64,000 nt of DNA, taken from positions 9,300,001 through 9,364,000 of the forward strand of contig JAPYXD010000555.1 of NCBI GenBank assembly GCA_030998225.1, written 5' to 3'. Below, piece after piece: positions 53,463 to 64,000 of the stretch; position 1 is the stretch's first letter, and the number at the start of each line of letters is the position of its first letter. The stretch comes from Diplolepis rosae. Lineage: Eukaryota; Arthropoda; Insecta; Hymenoptera; Diplolepididae. The notes under the pieces were generated by a model. That model had not been told where the DNA came from, did no database searches, and saw nothing but the letters and a program-made list of their open reading frames with translations. The position numbers and the translations under genes are program-made.

Positions 53463-53677
53463 TAGATTCTGAAACGGACAAAAAGTAAAAAATTGTGATT
53501 TTCTGGGGGGTTTATTGGTCACTGAATCCGAAATTGCCGTTAAAACTGTATAATTTTCAAAATTTCGTGATGACGGAGGCAAGCTTTAAATATTCTCATA
53601 AACTATTCTTACAGTTTTGAAACATGTATTCTGAGATTCTTTTTTTAAATCCTAAATCCGAATCTATCCTAAAATCT

Positions 53678-54905
53678 CAAACCAATTTTATAATAATATT
53701 ACAGATGATGTGAATTACACATTTTCTCAAAGTCACTCAATTTCTTTTTGAATTTAAGTGAAACAGGAAATTCAATTTACTTAAGGCTCTATCAGCCTTA
53801 AGGAACACATTCTCATCATGACGCTCGCGCTTCGCGCTCGATTTGCTGTATACATTTCAGTAACTTTTTAATAAATTACATGATTAAAATAATTTATTTT
53901 CTTCCAAATCTCTCAAAAAGAAAAAACAGTCGTAGAAATTATTTAAGGAAACGATTTTACAGAACAACGCTTATTTCGTATCTCACATATTTTGGTGAAA
54001 AAACTCGAATTTTTTTAATATTAAAAATCAAAACATAAAATAAACATCCTGTCCCGAAATGTCTTAATGAGAATTTGTAAACCTCATTTAGGCAAACAAT
54101 TTTCCATATAAACGTTTTTTTTGTATCTCACATATTTTGTCTAAAAAATGGAATTTTTGAATTTTAATCGTATTTTTTGGAATTGAAACGAAAAATATAT
54201 GTTTTTTCAGTAACTATGTCAAATAAAATTTGCAGATCTGTTTGAAACGAACAACTTTGTATTCTTACGTTTTTTTCATATTTCACATATTATTGTTAAA
54301 AAATTGAATTTTGGATTTTCAATATTTTTTTATTGAATTAAAAAGAAAAATATGCATCTTATGAAAAAATGTTACAATTCAAATTTGTAGGTCTTTATTT
54401 ATTTAATAATATTGTATCATAACGTTTTTTCGTATCTCGTATAATTTAACTGGAAAATGGAATTTTGATATTGACTTTTTTCGAATTTGAATATGCTGTA
54501 ACATTTCTAATTTTGATTTAATCAAAAAATGTTATCAGAATAATTTGTAGAGATTTATGAGCACTATCAAAAACCAGTGTTAAAATTTTTGATTTTTTCA
54601 AAAATTTATTTTCAAAAACACAAAAGTAGTGCTCAATCCCTCAATTTTGATTGGATGTGGCTGGTTAACGGACTTGTCCTTACTTTTTCGGCTCTGATAA
54701 AGTGTACCAAAGCTCAATTCAATCTGATAATTCTATCGAGAGTTATGCCGCACACGACCTACAGACAGACAGACAGATAGACAGACACTTTCGTAAAAAC
54801 CATTTTTTCTGACTCAGGGGGTCTCAAAACGTAAAGATTTGATGAAAATTTCGAAAGTCATTTTTCACATAAAACCAATACCTTCTCATCCATAATGAGA
54901 ATGTA
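53678..54905 (+). mobile_element. modular repeat R1, copy lacking the first GC hairpin
   Basis: Starts in the spacer (CTCAAACCAATTTTATAATA). It contains the CTTAAGGCTCTATCAGCCTT palindrome, ACATTCTCATCATGACGC, CTCGCGCTTCGCGCTCG and four M150 modules. The tetranucleotide tract is (ACAG)3-ATAG-ACAG, and the end is CCATAATGAGAATGT. Confidence 0.85.
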
Positions 54906-55040
54906 AAAAGAGTTAATAACAAAGACAACATGGTGGAAAATTCTAATAAATACTTTAGTCTCTATTAAGTACGGAAAAAAATTGCCGTTTCGATTTTTCT
55001 CATAGAGTAGTAGAGAATGCATTTTTCGATTTAAAAAAAT

Positions 55041-56602
55041 CTGCCCGCTTTGCGGGCACATTCTCATCGCGCGCTTCGCTCGCATGCTTGAGCGCGCCTA
55101 GGGCGCGCAATTTGATAGTCGCGCTTCGCGCTCAGTCTTGTGCTCTTCGCATACATTTAAGTTTATTTCTTATAATTTAATACTGAAGCTCAAACCAATT
55201 TTATAATATTAATGATGATGTGAATTACTCATTTCCTCAAATTCACTAAATTTCTTTTTCAGTTTAAGTGAAACAGGAAATTCAATTTACTTAAGGCTCT
55301 ATCGGCCTTAAGGAACACATTCTCATCATGACACTCGCGCTTCGCGCTCGATTTTCTGTATACATTTCAGTAACTTTTTAATAAATTACATGATTAAAAT
55401 AATTTATTTTCTTCCAAATCTCTCAAAAAGAAAAAACAGTCCTAGACTTTATTTAAGGTAGTACGATCACGAAAATTAGACCTCAAGCTAAAATAGATAA
55501 TTTTGCTTTCAAGAAAAAATTCAAAAATAGGAAACGGTCAAGTTGTAGAGAAACTTTTTTTAAAAAAAATGAACCATAATTTATTAGAATCGCATCATTT
55601 TCAAAAATTTGACTCGAAGCGATAAAAAAATAAGTTTGGGCAAAAATAAAATTTATTAATAACATTATTTTTTTGTGTATCTCACATATTTTGGTGAAAA
55701 AAATCGAATTATTTAATATTAAAAATCAAAACATAAAATATACATCCTGTCGAGAAATTTCTTAACAAGAATGTGTAGACCTCATTTAGGCAAATAATTT
55801 TTCATCTAAACTTTTTTTATGTATCTCATATATTTTGTCTAAAAAATGGAATTATTGAATTTTAATCGTATTTTTTGGAATTGAAACGAAAAATATATGT
55901 TTTTTCATAAACTGTGTAAGACAAAACTTGTAGATCTTTTTGAAACGAACAACTTTGTATTCTTACATTTTTTTCGTATTTCACATATTATTGTTAAAAA
56001 ATTGAATTTTGGATTTTGAATAGATTAGTTTTTAATTAAACAAAAAAATATGCATCTTATGAAAAAATGTTACAATTCAAATTTGTAGGTCTTTATTTAT
56101 TCAATAATATTGTATCATAACGTTTTTTCGTATCTCGTATAATTTAATTGGAAAATGGAATTTTGATATTGACTTTTTTCGAATTTGAATATGCTGTAAC
56201 ATTTCTAATTTTGATTTAATCAAAAAATGTTATCAGAATAATTTGTAGAGATTTATGAGCACTATCAAAAACCAGTGTTGAAATTTTTGATTTTTTCAAA
56301 AATTTATTTTCAAAAACACAAAAGTAGTGCTCAATCCCTCAATTTTGATTGGATGTGGCTGGTTAACGAACTTGTCCTTACTTTTTCGGCTCCGATAAAG
56401 TGTGCCAAAGCACAATTCAATCTGATAATTCTATCGAGAGTTATGCCGCACACGACCTATAGACAGACAGACAGACAGACAGACACTTTCGTAAAAACCC
56501 TTTTTCTGGACTCAGGGGATCTCAAAACGTAGAGATTTGATGAAATTTTCGAAAGTCATTTTTCACATAAAACCAATACCTTCTCATCCATGATGAGAAT
56601 GT
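55041..56602 (+). mobile_element. modular repeat R1 with an R2 fragment inserted
   Basis: Begins CTGCCCGCTTTGCGGGCACA, with a T that breaks the hairpin loop, and follows R1 to CATGATGAGAATGT with ATAG-(ACAG)5. At about 55457-55675 an R2-type segment (GGTAGTACGATCACGAAAAT ... GGGCAAAAATAAAATTTATT) replaces part of the first module. Confidence 0.83.
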
Positions 56603-57139
56603 AAAAAGTACTAATTTCGACTATTTGTTTATGTATGAAATTTCTTGCAATTAACAATTCATGAATGTTTATATCATTTGTCTTAGGGACCGTGTAAAAA
56701 CAAAAAACCCGGGACTTTTTGTTAAAAAAGTAGTTGAAAACTTTAAAAATTGCGAAAAAGTGTAGTCGCTTCGCGTTCCGTCATGAAGCAAAGCGTTAAT
56801 GGAATCTGATTACCAAAATCTAATGTAAAATTATAGTTGAGGTATTTTAAGTTGAAATAACAGTAGACATGCAGAAAAACTTATGTGTAAGTTAATAAAC
56901 AAATAATGAAATAACAGTATTTCGTAAAGTAATTTTTCGGAATACAAATGTTGTGAATTCGGTGTAAAACGGCACCACCATCAGTTGTGAAATTACAGTC
57001 AATCATGAATTGTAAAATTATATTACCTTTTAGTATTAAACTTCTATTACAGCATTATGAAATTGCAACAGAAATCTTTTACAGTGTTGTTCTGTTATTA
57101 AAGGTTTGTTTTAGAACGGGGCATGAATAATGCAACGTG
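56603..57139. other. unassigned segment
   Basis: Includes GTCGCTTCGCGTTCCGTCATGAAGCAAAGCG (56766), a scrap like the R1 GC-hairpin area. Otherwise featureless AT-rich DNA. Confidence 0.4.
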
Positions 57140-57394
57140 CTCTCTAAATCTAAATCAGTCAAATCAGTGATTTGCCTTTTCACTGATTCATCGGTGAGAA
57201 CATATTTTTCACTGTTGAATCAGTTACATTTAACTGATTGAATCAGTGAAAAATAATCGTTTCACTAATTGATCAGTCAATTTTACTGAAGCAATCAATG
57301 AAATTTGACTTATTCACAGTGACTTCTTTTCAACTATTTTAAGTAGTCAAATTTCACTGATAATCAGAAGATTTTAACTGATTCAGATTTAGAG
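57140..57394. mobile_element. MITE family R3, 255-bp copy
   Basis: CTCTCTAAATCTAAATCAGT at the left and AACTGATTCAGATTTAGAG at the right, with internal TTTTCACTGATTCATCGGTG repeats like the copy at 46135. Confidence 0.82.
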
Positions 57395-58240
57395 TGCAAT
57401 TTACATGTATCTTCTATTATGAAAATCAAACTTTATTTCTACATGAAAAAAAAATCTATTCCATTTACTGAGTTCGTAAGATAAGATACTGACGGTATAA
57501 AATTTCTGTAAATTTAACAGATATTACAGTACAATTCACCGTTTTTATGTAAACATAATATATTTGTCAATAAATATTACAAAAATGCTTTTGAATCAAC
57601 ATTTTCAAGAAAATTCCTTATTCTGTAAATTCAACAGGCATTTCTGTATAATTTTTACCAACAAATCTGGTAAGTTGAAAAAAAGGCGGTGAATTTTACT
57701 AAAATACTTATGGACTTAGTAAATGTGACAGATTTTTTTTCTCCGTGTGCGTTAGAAATATTCTGACGTATTGTAAGTTTCTAAAGTGAAAATAACAATC
57801 GGAATTGGTGATTTGATTGGAGAACATAGTTAAACGATCAAAGGGATCAAAAACTTAAAATGTTTTAACAACCACTTGCACTTTGAATCAATGGTCTTCG
57901 ATTTATAAAATGGGCAATCATAGTAGTGTTCTTTTTACAATAGGTTACACACGTGAATAGAATCCAAGCTCTTTGAAATGATTGAAAACAGAACGCCCAC
58001 GACGCGTGTTGATAATTTCAGGAACTATAATTTTCCTGACAATAGTCCAAAGAGTCAAAAGAGGGCCAATTCAAAACCAAAACTACTCTATTGAGGTTTA
58101 GTAGCATTCGCCTTTTAAAAGGTTCTCATGTCATTCAAATCGGATTTTCTTCCCTACATGCACGCATAGAAATTCGATGGTTGAAAATACCATTTTTGAC
58201 GGTAAACCAAAACCATTAGGAATTTCTGCCAGTTAGTCCC
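57395..58240. other. unassigned AT-rich upstream DNA
   Basis: No repeats or frames recognised. Confidence 0.45.
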
Positions 58241-58333
58241 AAAAATCATTGTGATATCTTATGCCATTCTGTAGAAAAAAAATTTTGAATTTTGGCCCGG
58301 AAACCAAGTCACAAGATGGAGGTCCCCCTTAAT
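58241..58333. repeat. right-end fragment of the GGGGGACYTCCACC TTAA MITE
   Basis: ATCATTGTGATATCTTATGC to CACAAGATGGAGGTCCCCC followed by TTAA. Matches 44349-44437. Confidence 0.7.
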
Positions 58334-59186
58334 ATAAAACGTTTCGGAAAATATCACCAAGAATGATGGTAAAAATTGATAATTCATATGCCAACTTTTT
58401 TTTGGACAAAATATACAGTGAGTAATGATTAAGATAATAAACTTTGCCATTATGATGGGAATTTCTCACAACTTTTTCCAATAGTTCTGGTTTACTCACT
58501 AAAATGGTACTTCTTCTCACGAAACGTAATATATTTGGCCACCAAATTTCTTTCTGTATGTGATACAAATTATAAAAGAACTTATTCCTCGACAACTATT
58601 ATTTTTCAGCTTTGAGCAAAAGGAATACTAACTATTTTAATAAAAACATATGTAGGAGTTCAATAGTTAGATATTAAGAGCTTTTCAAATTCTATCAGTT
58701 TATCCCCTTATTACTCATCCCAAGCTTTCAAATCATCCGGAAGCAATTCCCGTGGTCGTTTCTCTTAAATTAATTAAACTCACCTGCAATTGAAGTTGTA
58801 CTTATTTGAAGAATTATTAATTTATTAATTTTTCCAAAATTTTAACTCTACAAAACAATTTATTAATTATCTTCAGATCAAAAACTATCTTTAGGAAGTG
58901 TCAATTTTAAAAAAGACTACGCCTATTTTTCAATTAAAATTAAGAAATTTATTTCCAAAAAAAAAATTTATAAAAAACGATACACCTGACGTGAAAAGAT
59001 TGATCAATTCCTTTAGCATGAAGGATAGATAAAAAATAATAGCACAAATTGCTATTCTGGATAGACAAAAGTATCTTCGAAAAATGAAATGGTAAATAAT
59101 GCACTATTTTCTTGCAACTATTACAATTCGATTGGAAAGTTCAATGATTTAGATTACGCTATTTACCATTTAATATCTTTTTCTAA
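58334..59186. other. unassigned AT-rich upstream DNA
   Basis: Two overlapping minus-strand frames (58259-58595) without motifs. Nothing else seen. Confidence 0.4.
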
Positions 59187-59753
59187 GGGGATCCGCTACC
59201 TTTAATTGGTATATTTTTGATTATTTTGACATTTTCCAAAAACTCCGTTTTCCGCAAGTTATGATTTTCCGTATTTGTTGCAACATATGTTTGAATAAAA
59301 TCTAATGTATTAGACAAAAGCCTTCGAAATTTTTACCACTTATTCTTTGTTACATTATCAATATTTTTAGGCATGGAAAACACTCTTGCCAAAAAATAAC
59401 TACAAAATTTGTTTTTTATATATTTTGGGATATTTTTATTTATTTTTTATTTTATTTGTAACTTTTTTTCTGTTATGTTACCTTATTTTCTATACCCAAA
59501 AAGTTTCTACACATTGTAAGGAACAAAATAAAAAAGAATCATGACAATTGGTTGAAAAACAAAAAAGTTATTCAAAGTCAAAAAATGTCAGAAAAATGCC
59601 CACAAAACTTAAAGTTTTTAGTTTAAAAATAGATAAAGGCGCTGAAATTTTTTAAAACCTCCAAAACCTTTATAAATAAAGGTAATAGACATAAAAAAAT
59701 TATATGTAAAGTCTAAACTCAAAAAATAAAGATATTAAAGGTGGCAGATACCC
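59187..59753. mobile_element. TTAA-type MITE (GGGKATCYGCYACC ends), 567 bp
   Basis: Left GGGGATCCGCTACCTTTAAT after CTAA; right ATTAAAGGTGGCAGATACCC before TTAA (59754-59757). Non-coding interior. Confidence 0.72.
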
Positions 59754-60467
59754 TTAATAGATAAACGCCAAAACTCCTAATGCCAATGGTAAAACTACAC
59801 TGAAAAATCCAGGACTTATATTCACCGTGAGTCTGGTGTTATGTAAATCAAGTTTTATGTTCAAATGTAAATGCCATCTAAAATCCGGGTAACAGGCCTC
59901 GCACTGCTTTGTGACCTTTAAAAAAGTAGCAAAAAGTAGCCTCAGTGTCTAAAAAAAGTAGCAAAAAGTAGCCCAGGCTTTTAGATAGAGAAAAACAGTG
60001 AAATGTTTATTTAGTTATTTTTGAATATAAAAAATGAGGCTAATTTTAAAATAAAAACAACAGGAAAGTAATTTACTAGTTTCCATTACACATATTTAAT
60101 TTAAAAAAACGTGTTTATATTAAACATATGTAGAAATGCGCAAAAAAGAGCGATTACAAAAGTTCTTCCATTCTCATTTGTTTCTTAACCAGACGCTCGG
60201 TAGTATGAGAAATATATTCGCATTTAATCAATTTTACTTGATCGATTGTGAGGTTTATAAAAAAATCGATTTATATATTTGCATTACTTTTTTTTGTAAA
60301 AAGTGAACTGCGCAAGTGCCTACTACGATACAGCGGAGCATAATCTTCTTCTTATTCTTCTTTTTCTTCGTACAGCGTTGGCACCATACTGACAAAGCCT
60401 TGTACATTTGAACTGCGCATGCGTCTATTACAATACGCTACTACTACACAAGATCAAGAAAATCAAA

Positions 60468-60587
60468 ATGGCCGGAAGTATTCGCGAAATGTCAAGTGAG
60501 ATGGACGATAATCACGGCAATTTCGACCTTTTCAGATTGGATTCGAGTGTACGCAGAAAAACTCGTAAATGCGCCGAAGTCACATAA
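60468..60587 (+). CDS. 39-codon small frame in the hAT-like element, unrecognised
   Basis: ATG in a good context (AAAATGG) opens MAGSIREMSSEMDDNHGNFD followed by LFRLDSSVRRKTRKCAEVT and TAA. It is acidic in the first half and basic in the second, with GC-balanced codons unlike the surroundings. It could be the first exon of a lost transposase or a captured host exon; no donor motif follows directly. Short length means chance is possible. Confidence 0.25.
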   Translation: MAGSIREMSSEMDDNHGNFDLFRLDSSVRRKTRKCAEVT

Positions 60588-60617
60588 AATAGAATATGCG
60601 CCAATTCACACAATTCG

Positions 60618-60757
60618 GGTAATTACGAGACTCGCTTAAAATGCTCGCAGGAGGGATCGCGCCTCGGCTTCGTCTCGGCTTTGCCTCAGCTACGTCTCGA
60701 CTACGCCTTGGCTTCAATCTCCTGCGAGCATTGTCGCTCGTTGCGTAATAACCCTAA
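60618..60757. repeat. CG-rich palindrome-bounded insert with ~12-bp tandem words
   Basis: GGGTAATTACGAGACTCGC at the left and GCTCGTTGCGTAATAACCC at the right are inverse, as are AATGCTCGCAGGAG and CTCCTGCGAGCATT. Between them CTCGGCTTCGTCTCGGCTTT, GCCTCAGCTACGTCTCGACT and ACGCCTTGGCTTC form an imperfect 12-bp tandem repeat. Confidence 0.65.
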
Positions 60758-60975
60758 TCATGCGCATAGGTACATAATATACTATTATTATTTAATTACA
60801 AGAGAAAAAAATCTTGTTAGGAAAAGTATTTTTTATTCCATTTTCCTGAAAAAGTAGCTTATAGTAGTACTGGACCGAAAAAAGTAGCCAAATAGTAGCC
60901 TCATGTGAAAAAAGTAGCAAATAGTAACAAATAGTAGGGGAGTGCGAGGCCTGGGGTAAATATAACAGCTCTTTT

Positions 60976-62366
60976 TACATTCTCATCATGGATGAGAAGG
61001 TATTGGTTTTATGTGAAAAATGAGTTTCGAAATGTTCATCAAATCTTTACGTTTTGAGACCCCCTGAGTCAGAAAAAATGGTTTTTACGAAAGTGTCTGT
61101 CTGTCTGTCTGTAGGTCGTGTGCGGCATAACTCTCGATATTTTTTATTTTTAATATTTCAATTTATTGTCTTTTCATACGACTCAATAATAAACTACAAT
61201 CTAAAGTGAAATAATTTAATAAACAAGATAAAAGTCGACAATAAAATAGAATTATCAGATTGAATTGAGCTTTGGCACACTTTATCGGAGCCGAAAAAGT
61301 AAGGACAAGTTCGTTAACCAGCCACATCCAATCAAAATTGAGGGATTGAGCACTACTTTTGTGTTTTTGAAAATAAATTTTTGAAGATATCAAAAATTTC
61401 AATACTGGTTTTTGATAGTGCTCAGAAATCTCTACAAATTATCCTGATAACATTTTTTGATTAAATCAAAATTAGAAATGTCACAGCATATTCAAATTCG
61501 AAAAAACTCAATATCAAAATTCCATTTTCAAGTTAAATTATACGAGATACGAAAAAACGTTATGATACAATATTATTTTCTACATAAAGACCTACAAATT
61601 TGAATTGTAACATTTTTTCATAAGATGCATATTTTTCTATTTAATTTAAAAAAAAACTATTGAAAATCCAAAATTCAATTTTTTAACAATAATATGTGAA
61701 ATACGAAAAAAACGTAAGAATACAAAGTTGTTCGTTTCAAACAGATCTACAAATTTTGTTTGATATAGTTACTGAAAAAACATATATTTTTCGTTTCAAT
61801 TCCAAAAAATACGATTAAAATTCAAAAATTCCATTTTTTAGACAAAACATGTGAGATAAAGAAAAACGTTTAGATGAAAAATTGTTTGCCTAAATGAGGT
61901 CTACAAATTCTCATTAAGACATTTCGGGACAGGATGTATATTTTATGTTTTGATTTTCAATATTAAAAAAATTCGATTTTTTTCAGCAAAATATGTGAGA
62001 TACGAAATAAGCGTTGTTCTGCAAAATCGTTTCCTTAAATAAAGTCTACAATTGTTTTTCCTTTTTGAGATATTTGGAAGAAAATAAATAAATTATTTTA
62101 ACCATGTAATTTATTAAAGTTACTGAAATGTATACAGAAAATCGAGCGCGAAGCGCGAGCGTCATGATGAGAATGTGTTCCTTAAGGCTGATAGAGCCTT
62201 AAGTAAATTGAATTTCCTGTTTCACTTAAATTCAAAAAGAAATTGAGTGACGTTGAGAAAATGTGTAATTCACATCATCTGTAATATTACTATAAAATTG
62301 GTTTGAGCTTCAGTATCAAATTATAAGAAATAAACTTAAATGTATGCGAAGAGCACAAGACCGAGC
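60976..62366 (-). mobile_element. modular repeat R1, minus-strand copy with a 105-bp insert
   Basis: Read on the minus strand it starts near CTCGGTCTTGTGCTCTTC, has the CTTAAGGCTCTATCAGCCTT palindrome, ACATTCTCATCATGACGCTC, the M150 modules and (ACAG)4, and ends CATGATGAGAATGT at 60976. Between 61141 and 61245 an AT-rich segment bounded by TATTGTC/GACAATA words, with ATA on both sides, splits CTCTCGATA-GAATTATC. Confidence 0.85.
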
Positions 62367-63200
62367 CAATTGTCAATTTTTTCCGTATAGATTTCAAAAT
62401 TTGGAATGAAAAACACCCCTGCAGATATCATAAGCTATTTGTAGTAATATCAAACCACTATTTGTATATATACATAATTCTAGCTCGATCTATGATTTAA
62501 TTCGCCAAAGGGTAGATCGCAGAGTAGATTAGATTCTACGGATAGAACAGCGCTTTCTACAAACTCCGCGAACCATATGTAACTTGTACTTCGTATGAGG
62601 GCATTTTAGTTTCCCCTAAGGACACCCTGACTTGACGAATCGATCTTTTAAAAAGTCGATTTTCAATTGAGTTTAGCAGCCCTGAGAGCAGTTTGTCTAC
62701 GCAACACTAATTGAGCCAATCAATTCAAACAAATCAAAGCGCTATTCGATAAAAAAAAAAAGAAAGGTTTCATCAACCTCTCTCACAATCAGTGATTCAA
62801 TTACTTGTACAGGGAATCCAAAAATACATGTCAATAGTAAATTGATAGTAAATTTAAAATCAAATCGTAAATTCCTAAACATTAGTGACAGAAATATAAG
62901 TCACACGGGTTAAAATCTGGACAGTTTGAGATCGCTACTAAATTTTAGTTCTCAAAAAAGGCCGTAAAGCAAAAAGATATCACAGAGATATCATGCGAAT
63001 ATCTTTGAAATATTCAAAAGATATTCTGATAATATACTACAGATATCCTTGGAATATTTCGAAAATGTTTTATGTGTTTCTCAATCATTTTATACAAATA
63101 GATCGACTTTTGAGTATACACTGGTACATAAGTCTTCTTATGAATTAAATAAATGAAAGGAAGAAGTATTAATTATTAACAAAGAGCTCTATTCATTCAA
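62367..63200. other. unassigned upstream DNA
   Basis: A GC-balanced patch at 62480-62720 has no repeat match. At 62975-63060 AGATATC/GATATCT words recur, giving a small palindrome cluster. No frames of note. Confidence 0.4.
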
Positions 63201-63204
63201 GACA

Positions 63205-64000
63205 TTATAGAACCTTTTAGAATTTATGTTAACCGGAAAAAATATGTATATTTACGGTAAAAACACTTTTTGTACAAAAAACCTAGTGTCTTAATGAAAC
63301 CGACTCAGTTTTTTGGCCAAACTTTCAGAAAGATATTTTCTGAACAAAAATAAATTACCTTACAGGAATAAATTAATATAAACTTTGTTCGCGTGGTCCA
63401 TGGCCTTCCCTATACGAAATACATCAATGAACGAGATAAAACAGACAAAAGCGTGAAAACAACCGCATAGAACCTCATAGAACCCTTTAGAATTTATTTT
63501 AACCAGAAAAAATATTTATATTATGTGTAAAACACTTTTTACAGAAAAAACCTAGTTTCTTAATGAAACCGACTCATTTTCTTTGGCCAAATTTTCAAAA
63601 GATATTTTCTGAACAAAAATAAGTTCTCTTACCGGAATAAAGAAGAATAAACTTTGGTCACGTGGTACGGTTGATCCATTGTTTTCCCTACACGAAATAC
63701 ATCAATGAACCAGATAGAACAGACAAAAACGTGCTTATAAGCACATAGAACCTCATAGAACCTTTTAGAATTTATTTTGAACAGAAAAAATATTTATATT
63801 TTCTGTAAAAACACTTTTTGTAGAAAAAACCTAGGGTCTTTATGAAACCGACTCATTTTTGTTGGAAAATTTTCAGAAAGATACTTTCCAAACAAAAATA
63901 AGTTCTCATACAGAAATAAATTAGTATAAACATTGGTCACGTGATACGGTTGATCCATGGCTTTCCCTACACGAAATACATCAATGAACCAGATAGAACA
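63205..64000. repeat. ~275-bp tandem array derived from R7 sequences
   Basis: AACCTTTTAGAATTTATKTT (or AACCCTTTAGAATTTATTTT) begins at 63211, 63481 and 63759, a spacing of 270 and 278 bp. Each unit carries CTTAATGAAACCGACTCA (or a variant), a GTCACGTGGTACGGTTGATCCAT-like word from the R7 end, and ATACATCAATGAACCAGATA. The array is still in progress at the right edge. Confidence 0.85.

Larger units (their letters stand above)
59893..60953. mobile_element. hAT-like element with GTAGC subterminal repeats
   Basis: Ends CAGGCCTCGCACTGC and GAGTGCGAGGCCTG are inverse; GGGTAA is repeated on both flanks (59887-59892, 60954-60959). Just inside both ends are clusters of AAAGTAGCAAAAAGTAGCC (left) and AAAAAGTAGCCAAATAGTAG (right), the type of subterminal repeats hAT transposases bind. 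The interior is 1.06 kb with a 39-codon frame (60468-60587) and a CG-rich palindromic insert (about 60620-60755). No transposase domain. Confidence 0.72.

Overview
The window looks like an intron-rich, strongly AT-biased arthropod (most likely insect) chromosome. The evidence is one split homeobox gene with canonical GT/AG introns, several mariner/Tc1-type transposons at TA duplications, hAT-type elements with 8-bp duplications, and dozens of long-inverted-repeat MITEs. I see no prokaryotic or viral gene organisation. I cannot name the species.

The only host protein gene I can support is on the minus strand. It is a Q50 paired-class homeobox gene of the unc-42 / Prop1 type (Drosophila CG32532-like). 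Five coding exons fit together in phase: 51134-50686 (Gly/Ser/Ala-rich N-terminal part), 33099-32972 (linker plus homeodomain residues 1-10), 31235-31128 (homeodomain 11-46), 7844-7662 (homeodomain 47-60 plus conserved tail) and 1682-1583 (Ser/Met-rich C-terminal part). The introns are about 17.6, 1.7, 23.3 and 6.0 kb. The start codon exon (upstream of 51134) and the last exon (beyond position 1) were not found, so the gene spans at least 49.5 kb.

Nearly everything else is intron or upstream DNA filled with mobile DNA. Left part (1-7.6 kb): mariner remnant, a TTAA-type MITE with a tRNA-like insert, a low-repeat island with two paired-homeodomain-type palindromes (3.3-3.8 kb), and a GC-rich inverted-repeat element with 81-bp tandem repeats. 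Big intron (7.8-31 kb): arrays of a ~150-bp module, TTAA MITEs, a CRE/CCAAT island at 10.3-10.7 kb, a second copy of the GC-rich element, two copies of a modular repeat called R1 here, a dead mariner, a mariner nested in a hAT MITE, and a Tc1/mariner-type element that has inverted its own transposase end into 235-bp terminal repeats. The 33-50 kb intron holds a four-level nest (mariner > foldback element > two MITEs), further nested TTAA elements, a 2.4-kb hairpin element, a GATA-rich strand-switch tract and more R1. Upstream (51-64 kb): a GC-richer, low-repeat 5' region (51.5-53 kb), three R1 copies, a hAT-like element with GTAGC subterminal repeats, and a ~275-bp tandem array running off the right edge.

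Two things stand out. First, at least five otherwise different MITE families share TTAA target duplications and GG...CC termini, with a paralogous uninterrupted site confirming one insertion. Second, repeat R1 is built from four tandem ~150-bp modules between ACATTCTCAT boxes and recurs five or six times. Two intronic islands (P3-like sites; duplicated CRE+CCAAT) are the best candidates for regulatory DNA. All conclusions come from reading the sequence; no searches were run.
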